Below are positions 52,561-60,010 of a stretch of 64,000 bases of DNA, piece by piece. This DNA is from Dyella amyloliquefaciens (lineage in GTDB: Bacteria; Pseudomonadota; Gammaproteobacteria; Xanthomonadales; Rhodanobacteraceae), in the NCBI RefSeq assembly GCF_004296575.1, contig NZ_SAYT01000001.1, positions 310,001-374,000 on the forward strand. Direction: 5' to 3'. Position 1 is the stretch's first letter. Each line of letters begins with the position of its first letter. The notes beneath the pieces were generated by a model. The model had not been told where the DNA came from. It made no database searches and worked only from the letters and a program-made list of their open reading frames with translations. A program made the translations under genes and the position numbers.

Positions 52561-54840
52561 TCAGGCCTCGGAGCGGGCGGCCTTCGTGGCGATCGCCGGA
52601 GCCGGCGCCTTGTTGCGGGCCAGCAGTTTCCAGGCGAAGGCGGCGAGGCAAGCAATGCCCATGGAGAAGACCACGTCGCCGGGAACGCGCAGCCACACCA
52701 TCGCCTGCATGAAGGCCGAGTGGACCACTTCAGGCGAACGTGCGTACCACAGGCCGTACTCGACGCTGGTCCAGGCCTGGTAGATGCCTGCCGGCACCAG
52801 CGAGATGAAGACCATCATCGCGAGGCCGATGTTGAGCAGCCAGAACATCGACTTCAGCATCGAGTCTGACCAGTTCGCACGCGGCGCCAGGCCACGCAGG
52901 CAGAACAGCATCAGGCCGATGCCGAGCATGCCGTACACACCGAACAATGCTGCGTGACCGTGTGCCGGGGTCAGGTTGAGGCCCTGCACGTAGTACAGCG
53001 AGATCGGCGGGTTGATGGCAAAGCCGAGCAGGCCCGCGCCGACGGTGTTCCAGAAGCCCACGGCGATGAAGCAGAGGATGATCCACTTGTAGTTGGCCAC
53101 CCAGGGCGCGGCCTTGCTGCGCTGGTAGTTGCGGTAGCCCTCGAAGCCGATCATGGCCAGCGGCACCACTTCCAGCGCGGAGAACATCGCACCCACGGCA
53201 ATGACCGAGGTCGGCGTGCCGGTGAAGTACAGGTGGTGCAGCGTGCCCAGGATGCCGCCGAACAGGAACACGATGGTCTCGAGCACGATGGCGGCGTTGG
53301 CGGTCGAGGCGCGGATCAGGCCCAGGCGGGAGAAGATCAGCGCGATGACGGCGGTGGCGAACACTTCGAAGAAGCCTTCCACCCACAGGTGGACCAGCCA
53401 CCAGCGCCAGTATTCGATCATCGAATAGTGGGTGTGCTGACCCCACATGAGCGACGTGGCGTAGAACAGGCCGATGCAGGTGGCGGCGATGAACACCATC
53501 GCGATGAGCCCACGGCTTTCGGAGGGACGCATCAGTGCCGGCCACAGGGCACGGCCCATCAGCAGCAGCCAGAACATCAGGCCGACGAACAGCAGGATCT
53601 GCCAGATGCGGCCCATGCTGGTGTATTCCAGACCCTGGTTGCCGATCCAGAAGCCGTAGTCGAAGCCCAGCTTCTGCATGGTGCCGAGCCAGCCGCAGAC
53701 CAGCGAGCCGACGACGACCACCACCAGCGCCACCAGCAACGCGTTGACGCCCAGCTTCTGATATTTCGGTTCCGTACCCGACAACGCAGGTCCGATGTAC
53801 AGGCCGGTGGCAAGCCACGCGGTGGCGATCCACAGCACGGCCAGTTGCGTATGGATCGTGCGGCTGGCCACGAACGGCAGGACGGTCGCGAGGGGGATGC
53901 CGAAGAAGCTGTTGCCTTCGACGGAGTAGTGGGCCGTGATGACGCCCATGATCACCTGCAAGGCCATCAGCCCGATCACCACGTAGAAGTACTTCATCGT
54001 GGCGCGCATCGACGGTGTCGGGGTCAGGTTGAACAGCGGATCCGACTTGGGAGCAACCGGGTCGCCTTCCTCGTGGTTCGCAGCGTGGAACCACACCATG
54101 GCCGCGATGGCGGCGATCAGGCCGATGAAGCTGGCGATCGACCACATGCCGTTGGCGGCAGTCGGCACGTTGTCGATCAGCGGCTCATGCGGCCAGTTGC
54201 TGGTATAGGACAGGTGCGTCTCGCCGGGGCGGTCGGTAGCGGCAGCCCACGACGACCAGAAGAAGAATGCCGGCAGCGCGGTCAGGTCCTGCTTGTCCGG
54301 CAGCGAGCCCGGCATCATGGCGTACTGTTCGCGCAGCTTATCCAGCGCGGGGTCGGTGCCGAACAGTGACATGTAGTGGTCGGCGACCTGCTGGATCACT
54401 TCTGCGCGGTCGGAGTCGATGGTGAGGGTACCGGTGGCGGCGTCATACGTATTGCCGCGCATGGTGGACTTCATCAGCGCGTCAGCCGAGCCTTTGCCGG
54501 CGGCATCGAGATTCGCGTAGGGACGCCCGTAGTGCGTCTGCGCCACGAGATCGCGGTAGGCCACGGCTTCGCGGTGCAGCCAGTCGGCCGACCAGTCGGG
54601 AGCGACGTAGCTGCCATGTCCCCATACGGTGCCCAGCTGCTGGCCACCGGCTTGCAGCCATGCTTCCTGGCCGCGCTGGATCTGCTCGCCCGTGAAGATC
54701 ACCCGGCCGTCGGTGGTGACCACCTGCTTCGGGATGGGCGGGGCGGCCAGATAGATCTCATGCCCCAGCCACCCTAAGACAGCGAAGGACGCGAGAAACA
54801 TGATGGCGAGCCAGCGCCATAGTTTCCGTGTTGATTGCAT
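52561..54840 (-). CDS. norB: Quinol-dependent nitric oxide reductase (qNOR)
   Basis: Reduces two NO to N2O using quinol, in the inner membrane. At 759 aa it is the single-subunit form: an N-terminal extension (about residues 1-220) with IYLAAPPIPKQVVTTDG, FTGEQIQRGQEAWLQAGGQQ and WGHGSYVAPDWSADWLHRE replaces NorC but has no heme c motif. It is followed by a 12-helix heme-copper oxidase-like core with HTQLAVLWIATAWLATGLY, HLWVEGFFEVF (heme b3/FeB ligand region with the key Glu), LGTLHHLYFTGTP (His-His) and LTPAHGHAALFGVYG. The ATG at 54840 has GGAG upstream. It is divergent in control but not in strand from nsrR, which lies upstream. Confidence 0.97.
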   Translation of the reverse strand: MQSTRKLWRWLAIMFLASFAVLGWLGHEIYLAAPPIPKQVVTTDGRVIFTGEQIQRGQEAWLQAGGQQLGTVWGHGSYVAPDWSADWLHREAVAYRDLVAQTHYGRPYANLDAAGKGSADALMKSTMRGNTYDAATGTLTIDSDRAEVIQQVADHYMSLFGTDPALDKLREQYAMMPGSLPDKQDLTALPAFFFWSSWAAATDRPGETHLSYTSNWPHEPLIDNVPTAANGMWSIASFIGLIAAIAAMVWFHAANHEEGDPVAPKSDPLFNLTPTPSMRATMKYFYVVIGLMALQVIMGVITAHYSVEGNSFFGIPLATVLPFVASRTIHTQLAVLWIATAWLATGLYIGPALSGTEPKYQKLGVNALLVALVVVVVGSLVCGWLGTMQKLGFDYGFWIGNQGLEYTSMGRIWQILLFVGLMFWLLLMGRALWPALMRPSESRGLIAMVFIAATCIGLFYATSLMWGQHTHYSMIEYWRWWLVHLWVEGFFEVFATAVIALIFSRLGLIRASTANAAIVLETIVFLFGGILGTLHHLYFTGTPTSVIAVGAMFSALEVVPLAMIGFEGYRNYQRSKAAPWVANYKWIILCFIAVGFWNTVGAGLLGFAINPPISLYYVQGLNLTPAHGHAALFGVYGMLGIGLMLFCLRGLAPRANWSDSMLKSMFWLLNIGLAMMVFISLVPAGIYQAWTSVEYGLWYARSPEVVHSAFMQAMVWLRVPGDVVFSMGIACLAAFAWKLLARNKAPAPAIATKAARSEA

Positions 54841-54904
54841 CAGTGTGCTCCGGTAAGCGGGGCGCATGGCTCCGCATGAAAAGGCATACGCATAGGACTT
54901 GGGG

Positions 54905-54933
54905 CTAAACATACATCCGATATGCATGTTTAG
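54905..54933 (-). promoter_or_regulatory. NsrR operator overlapping the norB promoter
   Basis: A 29-base near-perfect palindrome. Its core is AAACATACAT (54907-54916), five bases, ATGCATGTTT (54922-54931); the half-sites differ at one base and match the AANATGYAT-type NsrR half-site. It covers a candidate -10 element TATGTT (minus strand, 54913-54908), so a bound repressor would block RNA polymerase. Confidence 0.85.
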
Positions 54934-54935
54934 CC

Positions 54936-54949
54936 TTGAGCTGCGTCAA
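54936..54949 (-). promoter_or_regulatory. FNR/Anr-like box upstream of norB
   Basis: On the minus strand TTGAC-GCAG-CTCAA, matching TTGAY-N4-RTCAA at 9 of 10 fixed positions. Its centre (54942.5) is 41.5 bases upstream of the start point (54901) predicted from the -10 TATGTT at 54913-54908, the standard position for class II activation by FNR. Confidence 0.65.
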
Positions 54950-54989
54950 TGCGCCCGGGGCGTGGGATGGAGGCGGGGGACGCGGCGGA

Positions 54990-55424
54990 TCAGGCGATAT
55001 GAAGCAGGTTGGCCAGCGGCCTTGGCTTCACGATCAGGTCGGCGAGGGTATAGCGGTCAAGCGTCGCATACATCGCCTCCATGGCCTCGGCGAGGATGCC
55101 CTTGAGCCGGCAGGAGGGAGTGATGCGACAATTGCGATTACCGGGTTCGAAACACTCCACCAGCGGGGTGGAACACTCGCTGGCGCGTACCAGCTCACCG
55201 ATGCTGATATCGGCGGCCGCATGGGCGAGCCGCATGCCGCCGCCCTTGCCGCGCACGGTTTCGATGTAGCCCTGGCGCGCCAGCCAGTTCACCACCTTCA
55301 TCAGGTGGTTGTCCGATACGCCATAGGCGGCCGCGATATCCGCGCGCGTCGCCAGCTCCTCGGTGTTCAGGCCGAGGTACATCAGGGTGCGCAGGCAGTA
55401 GTCGGTGAACGTGTTCAGGCGCAT
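54990..55424 (-). CDS. nsrR: NO-sensing Rrf2-family repressor NsrR
   Basis: A 144-aa Rrf2 regulator with an N-terminal winged HTH ([54 protein letters not shown]). Its three Fe-S ligands are in the spacing C-x7-C-x5-C ([20 protein letters not shown]), typical of NsrR; the late [10 protein letters not shown] is also NsrR-like. The cluster reacts with NO and the repressor leaves its operator. Candidate operators lie in front of norB and in front of nsrR itself. The ATG at 55424 is preferred to 55442 because it gives the standard MRLNTFTDY start. Confidence 0.95.
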   Translation of the reverse strand: MRLNTFTDYCLRTLMYLGLNTEELATRADIAAAYGVSDNHLMKVVNWLARQGYIETVRGKGGGMRLAHAAADISIGELVRASECSTPLVECFEPGNRNCRITPSCRLKGILAEAMEAMYATLDRYTLADLIVKPRPLANLLHIA

Positions 55425-55436
55425 GGCATGGACTCT

Positions 55437-55461
55437 AAACATGTATGTGCAATGCGCATTA
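55437..55461 (-). promoter_or_regulatory. Second, weaker NsrR-like site in front of nsrR
   Basis: AAACATGTAT - GTGCA - ATGCGCATTA. The spacing (10+5+10) is the same as at norB. The first arm is a full half-site, and the second matches ATGCATGTTT at 6 of 10 bases. It lies 13-37 bases upstream of the nsrR ATG, where it would give autoregulation. Confidence 0.6.
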
Positions 55462-55550
55462 TAGGCGGATCGTCGCAGGCGCCACCACGAAGTGCCCAGC
55501 GCTCACGCCAGGGCTGCGCCCCGCCCATGTCAGGGTGGGGCGCGTCATCG

Positions 55551-56381
55551 CTACTTGCGAATGAACTCGAGCAGGTCGGCGTTGATCACCTCGGCGTGGG
55601 TGGTCAGGGCGCCGTGCGGGTACTCGGGGTAGATCTTGAGCGTGGCGTTCTTGAGCATCTCGGCCGAGCGCACGCCAGAGTCCTTGTAGGGAACCACCTG
55701 GTCATCGTCGCCGTGCATGATCAAGGCGGGCTTGTCGATCTTCTTCAGATCGTCGGTGAAGTCCGTTTCGGAGAAGGCCTTGATGCAGTCGTAATGGGCT
55801 TTGGATCCGCCCATCATGCCCTGGCGCCACCAGTTCCAGATGGTGCCCTGCGACACCTTGGCACCAGGACGGTTGAAGCCGTAGAACGGCCCGGTCGGGA
55901 TGTCCAGGTAGAACTGGGCACGGTTGGCGAGCAGCGCCTTGCGGAACTCGTCGAATACTTCGATGGGCGTGCCGTCCGGATTGTTCCTGGACTTGACCAT
56001 CACGGGTGGCACGGCGCTGATCAGCACGATCTTCGCCGTCCGCTTCATGCCGTACTGCGCCACGTAGTGAACCACCTCGCCGCCGCCGGTGGAGTGACCC
56101 ACATGGATCGCGTCGTGCAGATCCAGCGCTTCGGTGAGCGCGGCAAGGTCCGCCGCGTAATGATCCATGTCGTTGCCGTCGTCGGTCTGGGTGGAGCGAC
56201 CGTGGCCTCGGCGGTCATGGGCGATCACACGGTAGCCCTGCGCGAGGAAGAAGTTCATCTGCGCGTCCCAGTCGTCGGACGACAGCGGCCATCCATGGCT
56301 GAAGACGATGGGCTGGCCCTTGCCCCAATCCTTGTAGAAGATCTCGACGCCATCTTTGGTGGTGATGTGGTTGCTTCCCAT
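55551..56381 (-). CDS. Alpha/beta hydrolase, non-heme chloroperoxidase-like
   Basis: A 276-aa hydrolase with the cofactor-free haloperoxidase/esterase pattern: [38 protein letters not shown], the nucleophile elbow [10 protein letters not shown], then [11 protein letters not shown] (acid) and [12 protein letters not shown] (His). The 'TKDG..I.YKDWG.GqP..FsHGWPL' opening is characteristic of the chloroperoxidase/arylesterase group. Physiological function is usually ester or perester hydrolysis. The ATG at 56381 begins [11 protein letters not shown]; the frame upstream to 56513 is Arg-rich shadow. Confidence 0.92.
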   Translation of the reverse strand: MGSNHITTKDGVEIFYKDWGKGQPIVFSHGWPLSSDDWDAQMNFFLAQGYRVIAHDRRGHGRSTQTDDGNDMDHYAADLAALTEALDLHDAIHVGHSTGGGEVVHYVAQYGMKRTAKIVLISAVPPVMVKSRNNPDGTPIEVFDEFRKALLANRAQFYLDIPTGPFYGFNRPGAKVSQGTIWNWWRQGMMGGSKAHYDCIKAFSETDFTDDLKKIDKPALIMHGDDDQVVPYKDSGVRSAEMLKNATLKIYPEYPHGALTTHAEVINADLLEFIRK

Positions 56382-56488
56382 GGAGTGACCTGCACGAGTT
56401 GGAGTGGGCTGGGTGACGGGCGCCACGGTGGCGACTCGTCGTCGGACTAAGCGCAAGGTGGAACAGCAAGACAACAAGCGCGCACCGG

Positions 56489-56518
56489 CCGATGTGCGCT
56501 TGTCTCGGCGCACATCGG
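56489..56518. promoter_or_regulatory. Perfect 11-base inverted repeat upstream of the hydrolase gene
   Basis: CCGATGTGCGC - TTGTCTCG - GCGCACATCGG, about 110-140 bases upstream of the chloroperoxidase-like start. It could be an operator, or a distant stem-loop ending the decarboxylase transcript; no T-run follows. Confidence 0.5.
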
Positions 56519-56687
56519 GGTGGTGTCGCGTGGATGGGATGACGTGGCGAAATGGCTACGCCAAGATCGGCGTCGAGACGGATCTGTCATGCCATCGGCA
56601 GCGATGCGCTACGACGTACGGCCGTCCAGGACCGACCTCGCCGGATGCTGCCTTTCGAACGGTGAAGTGAGCGTCAAGCACGAATCG

Positions 56688-56717
56688 CGTGGACACACGC
56701 ACGGGCGGATGTCCACG
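56688..56717 (-). terminator. Stem-loop downstream of the ornithine decarboxylase gene
   Basis: CGTGGACA - 14-base loop - TGTCCACG, starting 16 bases after the decarboxylase stop on the minus strand. The stem is only eight pairs and has no T-run, so this is a weak candidate. Confidence 0.4.
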
Positions 56718-56732
56718 GCTCATGGAGCGCGC

Positions 56733-58985
56733 TCAGTCCTCCTTGACCACGTAGGTATAGAACCGCACCTTGTCGCCCTCGGGCACCTGGTAGACACCCT
56801 GCACCTCATAGGAGAACCCCGGGAATCGATTGCAGCTTTCCTCGAAGGCGAGGAAGTAGTCGATCATCGGCTGGGCGTGGTCGTCGTAGCGCTCGCCCGG
56901 CACCACGATGCCGATGCCGGGCGGATAGATCAGTGCGAGCGTTGCCGCTACCCGTCCCTGCACCTGATCCATCGGCACAAAGTCGACGCGGCCGCTGACC
57001 AGGGCTTCGTTGGCGTCGCGTCCGGACATGGCCTGCTCCGGAAACGACTCGTAGCGGAAGCTGAGCCGCTGCAGTTCCTTGACGTTCTTGGAAGCGTAGA
57101 AGTCGTGCATCTCCTGCGCGATCTGGCGTACGGTGTAGCCGCGATAGCGCGCCTCGTACTTGCGGTAGAGGTTGGGCAGCACCTGGTCGAGCGGACTGTC
57201 CTCGTCGTAGTGGTCGCGGAAACGCTCCAGCGCCGCCAGCAGCATCGCCATCTTTCCTTCGCCGACCGCGGGCGTCATCAGGAACAGGATGCTGTTGAGA
57301 TCGTTCTTCTCGGGGATGACATGGTTCTCGCGCAGGTAATTGGCGACGATCGTGGCGGGTATGCCGGTGCTGGCATAGGCGCCCGTCCGTGGATCGATGC
57401 CGGGCGTGGTGAGCATGAGCTTGGTCGGATCCACCATCGCGGCGTCCGGCCCGAGGTGCCGGTAGCCATGCCACTTCTCGTTCGGATCGAGCTGCCAGAA
57501 CTGTTGTTCGCTGGCCAGGGCGTCGGTGGGCACGTCCTCCCACTTGATGCGCTCGCCCTGGTATTTCACGGTGTCCGGCACGAACGGGTTGAGGAAACCT
57601 GAAAAGCGCTTGCGTATCGCCTTCCGCGCTTCGATGCCCAGTCGCACCATGTCGTCCCACAGCACGCGTCCGGCCTTGTCGGCGTGCATCTGTGCGTTGA
57701 CGTCCAGGCTTGAGAACAGCGGATAGAACGGCGAGGTGGATGCCTGCAGCATGAACATCTCGTTGAACCGCTTATGGTTCAAACGGAACGGCTGCTGGCG
57801 GATGTGTGCATCACGCACGTGGATCTGCGAAGCCTGCGAAAAGCCGGCCAGCTGCTTGTGCGTGGACTGCGTGGCGATGATGCCCGGGTCCTTGTCGGTG
57901 AGCGACAGGCTCATGCCGAAGTGGTCCTTCATCAGCGGATGGAAGGCGCCGAAGCCGGCCCATGCCTCGTCGAAATGGATGTACTCGCACAGGTGACCGA
58001 TCTTCTCCAGCACCTTCTTCGCGTTGTACACGGTGCCGTCATAGGTGCACTGCTCGATGATGGCAACGCGGATCGGGCGCTCGCGCTTCCATGCGTCGGT
58101 GCCCTTGAGGCGTGGATGGTTCTTGATCTTCTCGCGGATCGAGGCCTCGTCGAAGGCTGACCAATCGATCGGACCTACCATGCCGAAGCCGTTGCGGTCT
58201 GCCTCGAGATAGACGGGTATCGCGCCCGCGAAGACCAGCGCGCCGTGGTGGTTGGATTTGTGGTTGTTGCGGTCGAACAGCACGATGTCCCGGCTGGTCA
58301 GCAGGGCCGTGTTGACCACCTTGTTGGAGGCCGAAGTGCCATTGAGCACGAAATAGGTGCGGTCAGCCTGGAACACGCGCGCGGCGGCCTGCTGCGCGGC
58401 CAGCGCAGGACCTTCGTGGATCAGCAGGTCGCCCAGCGACACCATTGCGTTGCAGATGTCGTCGCGGAACACGTTCTCGCCCATGTGCTCGTAGAACAGG
58501 CGGCCTGCGGGGTGGCGCATGAACATCTGCCCGCCCTGGTGGCCGGGGCAGGCCCAGGTGCGGTTGGCGTCAAAGTCGTACTGCATCAGCGTGCCGAAGA
58601 ACGGCGTGAGAAGGCTGGACACGTATTGCTCCACCGAAGCCACCAGGCGCTTCTCGTAGAAGTCGCGGCTTTCCAGGTCGGCAATCACGATGCCGTCCAG
58701 TGATTTCAGGAACGTATCGGAGAGCGTCTCGTCGTGGCGATCGCTGATCATGAAGATGGGCATGCGCAGGCCACGTTCGTCGCGCACGGCAATCGTCGCT
58801 GGCGCGAGTGCGCGGGACACCACGATCGCCCCCAGGTCCGCGCCGGATCGGATCGCTTCCTCGATGCCGGACGGCGGAACCACCACGACCCGGAAATGCA
58901 GGTCCTGCTCGATGATGCTGGCGACTTCCTCGCTGCGTTCACCGGCCACGAGGATGCGGAAATAGTGGATGAAGGGGATGCTCAT
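56733..58985 (-). CDS. Biodegradative-type ornithine decarboxylase (Orn/Lys/Arg decarboxylase family)
   Basis: PLP enzyme of 750 aa in the fold-III-free bacterial Orn/Lys/Arg decarboxylase family. An N-terminal response-regulator-like wing domain (residues about 1-125) is followed by the PLP domain: ACPGHQGGQMFMRHPAGRLFYE, FVLNGTSASNKVV, FDRNNHKSNHHGAL, HFDEAWAGFGAFHPL and the PLP lysine at residue 377 in QSTHKQLAGFSQASQIHVRD. 'LNHKRFNEMFMLQASTSPFYPLFSSLDVNA' is closest to ornithine decarboxylases (SpeC/SpeF), but lysine or arginine use cannot be excluded by eye. It would make putrescine and consume protons. No antiporter gene is adjacent. The ATG at 58985 has GGGAG upstream. Confidence 0.92.
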   Translation of the reverse strand: MSIPFIHYFRILVAGERSEEVASIIEQDLHFRVVVVPPSGIEEAIRSGADLGAIVVSRALAPATIAVRDERGLRMPIFMISDRHDETLSDTFLKSLDGIVIADLESRDFYEKRLVASVEQYVSSLLTPFFGTLMQYDFDANRTWACPGHQGGQMFMRHPAGRLFYEHMGENVFRDDICNAMVSLGDLLIHEGPALAAQQAAARVFQADRTYFVLNGTSASNKVVNTALLTSRDIVLFDRNNHKSNHHGALVFAGAIPVYLEADRNGFGMVGPIDWSAFDEASIREKIKNHPRLKGTDAWKRERPIRVAIIEQCTYDGTVYNAKKVLEKIGHLCEYIHFDEAWAGFGAFHPLMKDHFGMSLSLTDKDPGIIATQSTHKQLAGFSQASQIHVRDAHIRQQPFRLNHKRFNEMFMLQASTSPFYPLFSSLDVNAQMHADKAGRVLWDDMVRLGIEARKAIRKRFSGFLNPFVPDTVKYQGERIKWEDVPTDALASEQQFWQLDPNEKWHGYRHLGPDAAMVDPTKLMLTTPGIDPRTGAYASTGIPATIVANYLRENHVIPEKNDLNSILFLMTPAVGEGKMAMLLAALERFRDHYDEDSPLDQVLPNLYRKYEARYRGYTVRQIAQEMHDFYASKNVKELQRLSFRYESFPEQAMSGRDANEALVSGRVDFVPMDQVQGRVAATLALIYPPGIGIVVPGERYDDHAQPMIDYFLAFEESCNRFPGFSYEVQGVYQVPEGDKVRFYTYVVKED

Positions 58986-59155
58986 CGTTACCACTCCCAT
59001 GAGAGGGCGGCATGCGCCGATGTTGGCCGGTGGCGATCAGGATCCCCTGGTGACTCGAAGGGGCGTCCTAGCCCGGGCAGTGCCGGCGATTCTGGGCGCG
59101 ATGGCGTGAATCGGCTGCGAAAGCCGGCCTGTCACATGGGTGACACGCATGGGCG

Positions 59156-60010
59156 TCAAGCGTTGATGAGCGGCACGTCCTGCGGTGAGGCGAACTGGTG
59201 AAGGATACCGCCGAGGCTGCGCAGGTCCTGGCTGTTGTGGTGGGCGACGCGGTGCAGTGGTGCGGCAGAGCCACCGCGCAGGAAGCCGAGCCACGCGGCA
59301 GGGGCTTCCGAGCCGGGCAGGTCGTCTTCACGCACCACATGCAGCAGCTGGCGCTCCGCCGTGGCGAGACGGCAGTTTTCCCAGGCGCCGCGCCACCGCC
59401 GCCGCACGGGATGCAGCAGGTCGATATGCATCAGGCCGTCGAGTGGGCTGGCGCGGCGTTGCAGGCGAAAGCGTGTTTTGAGCAGGGGCGCGTCGTAAGA
59501 CTTGCCGTTGTAGCTGACGAGCACGCTGTCGGGCCTCAGCCACGAGGCGAAGCAGTCGAGCATGGCCGCTTCGCCGGCGAGCGTAGTGATCAGCAACTGG
59601 CGTTCGCGGAACTGGCCTTCGTGCCAGTCGGCCATGCCGATCATGAAGGCACGCGTGCCGGTGCCACCGGCGAGACCGGTGGTTTCGGTATCGAACAGCA
59701 CGAGCCGTTCGGGCTCGATCCATGCATCAAGCTTGGCGAACTGCGCATGGAACAGCGGAGGTGCGGGCGGCCACGCAACGATCGCCTCGCATAGCTGCAG
59801 GCCGGGCGCGATGGTGCGTCCCGGTAGCGTCGCTGGCGCCGCCATGACTTTGCGCGGCGCGGCTGCTGTATGTCGCCGCACGCCGAGCAGGGCACGAATG
59901 TTGTCGGGCAATGGTTCGGAACGCCTCATCGGCACGGGCTCGGGCACGGCGAGCACCGACACGCCAGCCTGTCGGCGCAGCCCTCGCAGTTTGTCAGCGA
60001 GCGCGCTCAC
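59156..60010 (-). CDS. RNase H-fold exonuclease, YprB/MrfB-like
   Basis: A 284-aa protein. The DEDD-type exonuclease core starts near residue 115: LVLFDTETTGLAGGTGTRAF (first acidic pair DTE), LVSYNGKSYDAPLLKTRFRL (second Asp region), HIDLLHPVRRRW, and a late VAHHNSQDLRSLGGIL (HN..D). These are the signatures of YprB/MrfB, the partner exonuclease of helicase YprA/MrfA in Bacillus mitomycin-lesion repair. The GTG start overlaps the helicase stop (GTGA), so the two proteins are made together. The N-terminal 100 residues are Pro/Arg-rich and not conserved. The C-terminal TPR region of Bacillus MrfB is absent. Confidence 0.85.
   Translation of the reverse strand: MSALADKLRGLRRQAGVSVLAVPEPVPMRRSEPLPDNIRALLGVRRHTAAAPRKVMAAPATLPGRTIAPGLQLCEAIVAWPPAPPLFHAQFAKLDAWIEPERLVLFDTETTGLAGGTGTRAFMIGMADWHEGQFRERQLLITTLAGEAAMLDCFASWLRPDSVLVSYNGKSYDAPLLKTRFRLQRRASPLDGLMHIDLLHPVRRRWRGAWENCRLATAERQLLHVVREDDLPGSEAPAAWLGFLRGGSAAPLHRVAHHNSQDLRSLGGILHQFASPQDVPLINA

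Larger units (their letters stand above)
56382..56732. other. Intergenic region between the hydrolase and ornithine decarboxylase genes
   Basis: About 350 bases with no supported gene. It contains two inverted repeats, listed separately at 56489-56518 and 56688-56717. Nothing else was recognised. Confidence 0.5.
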
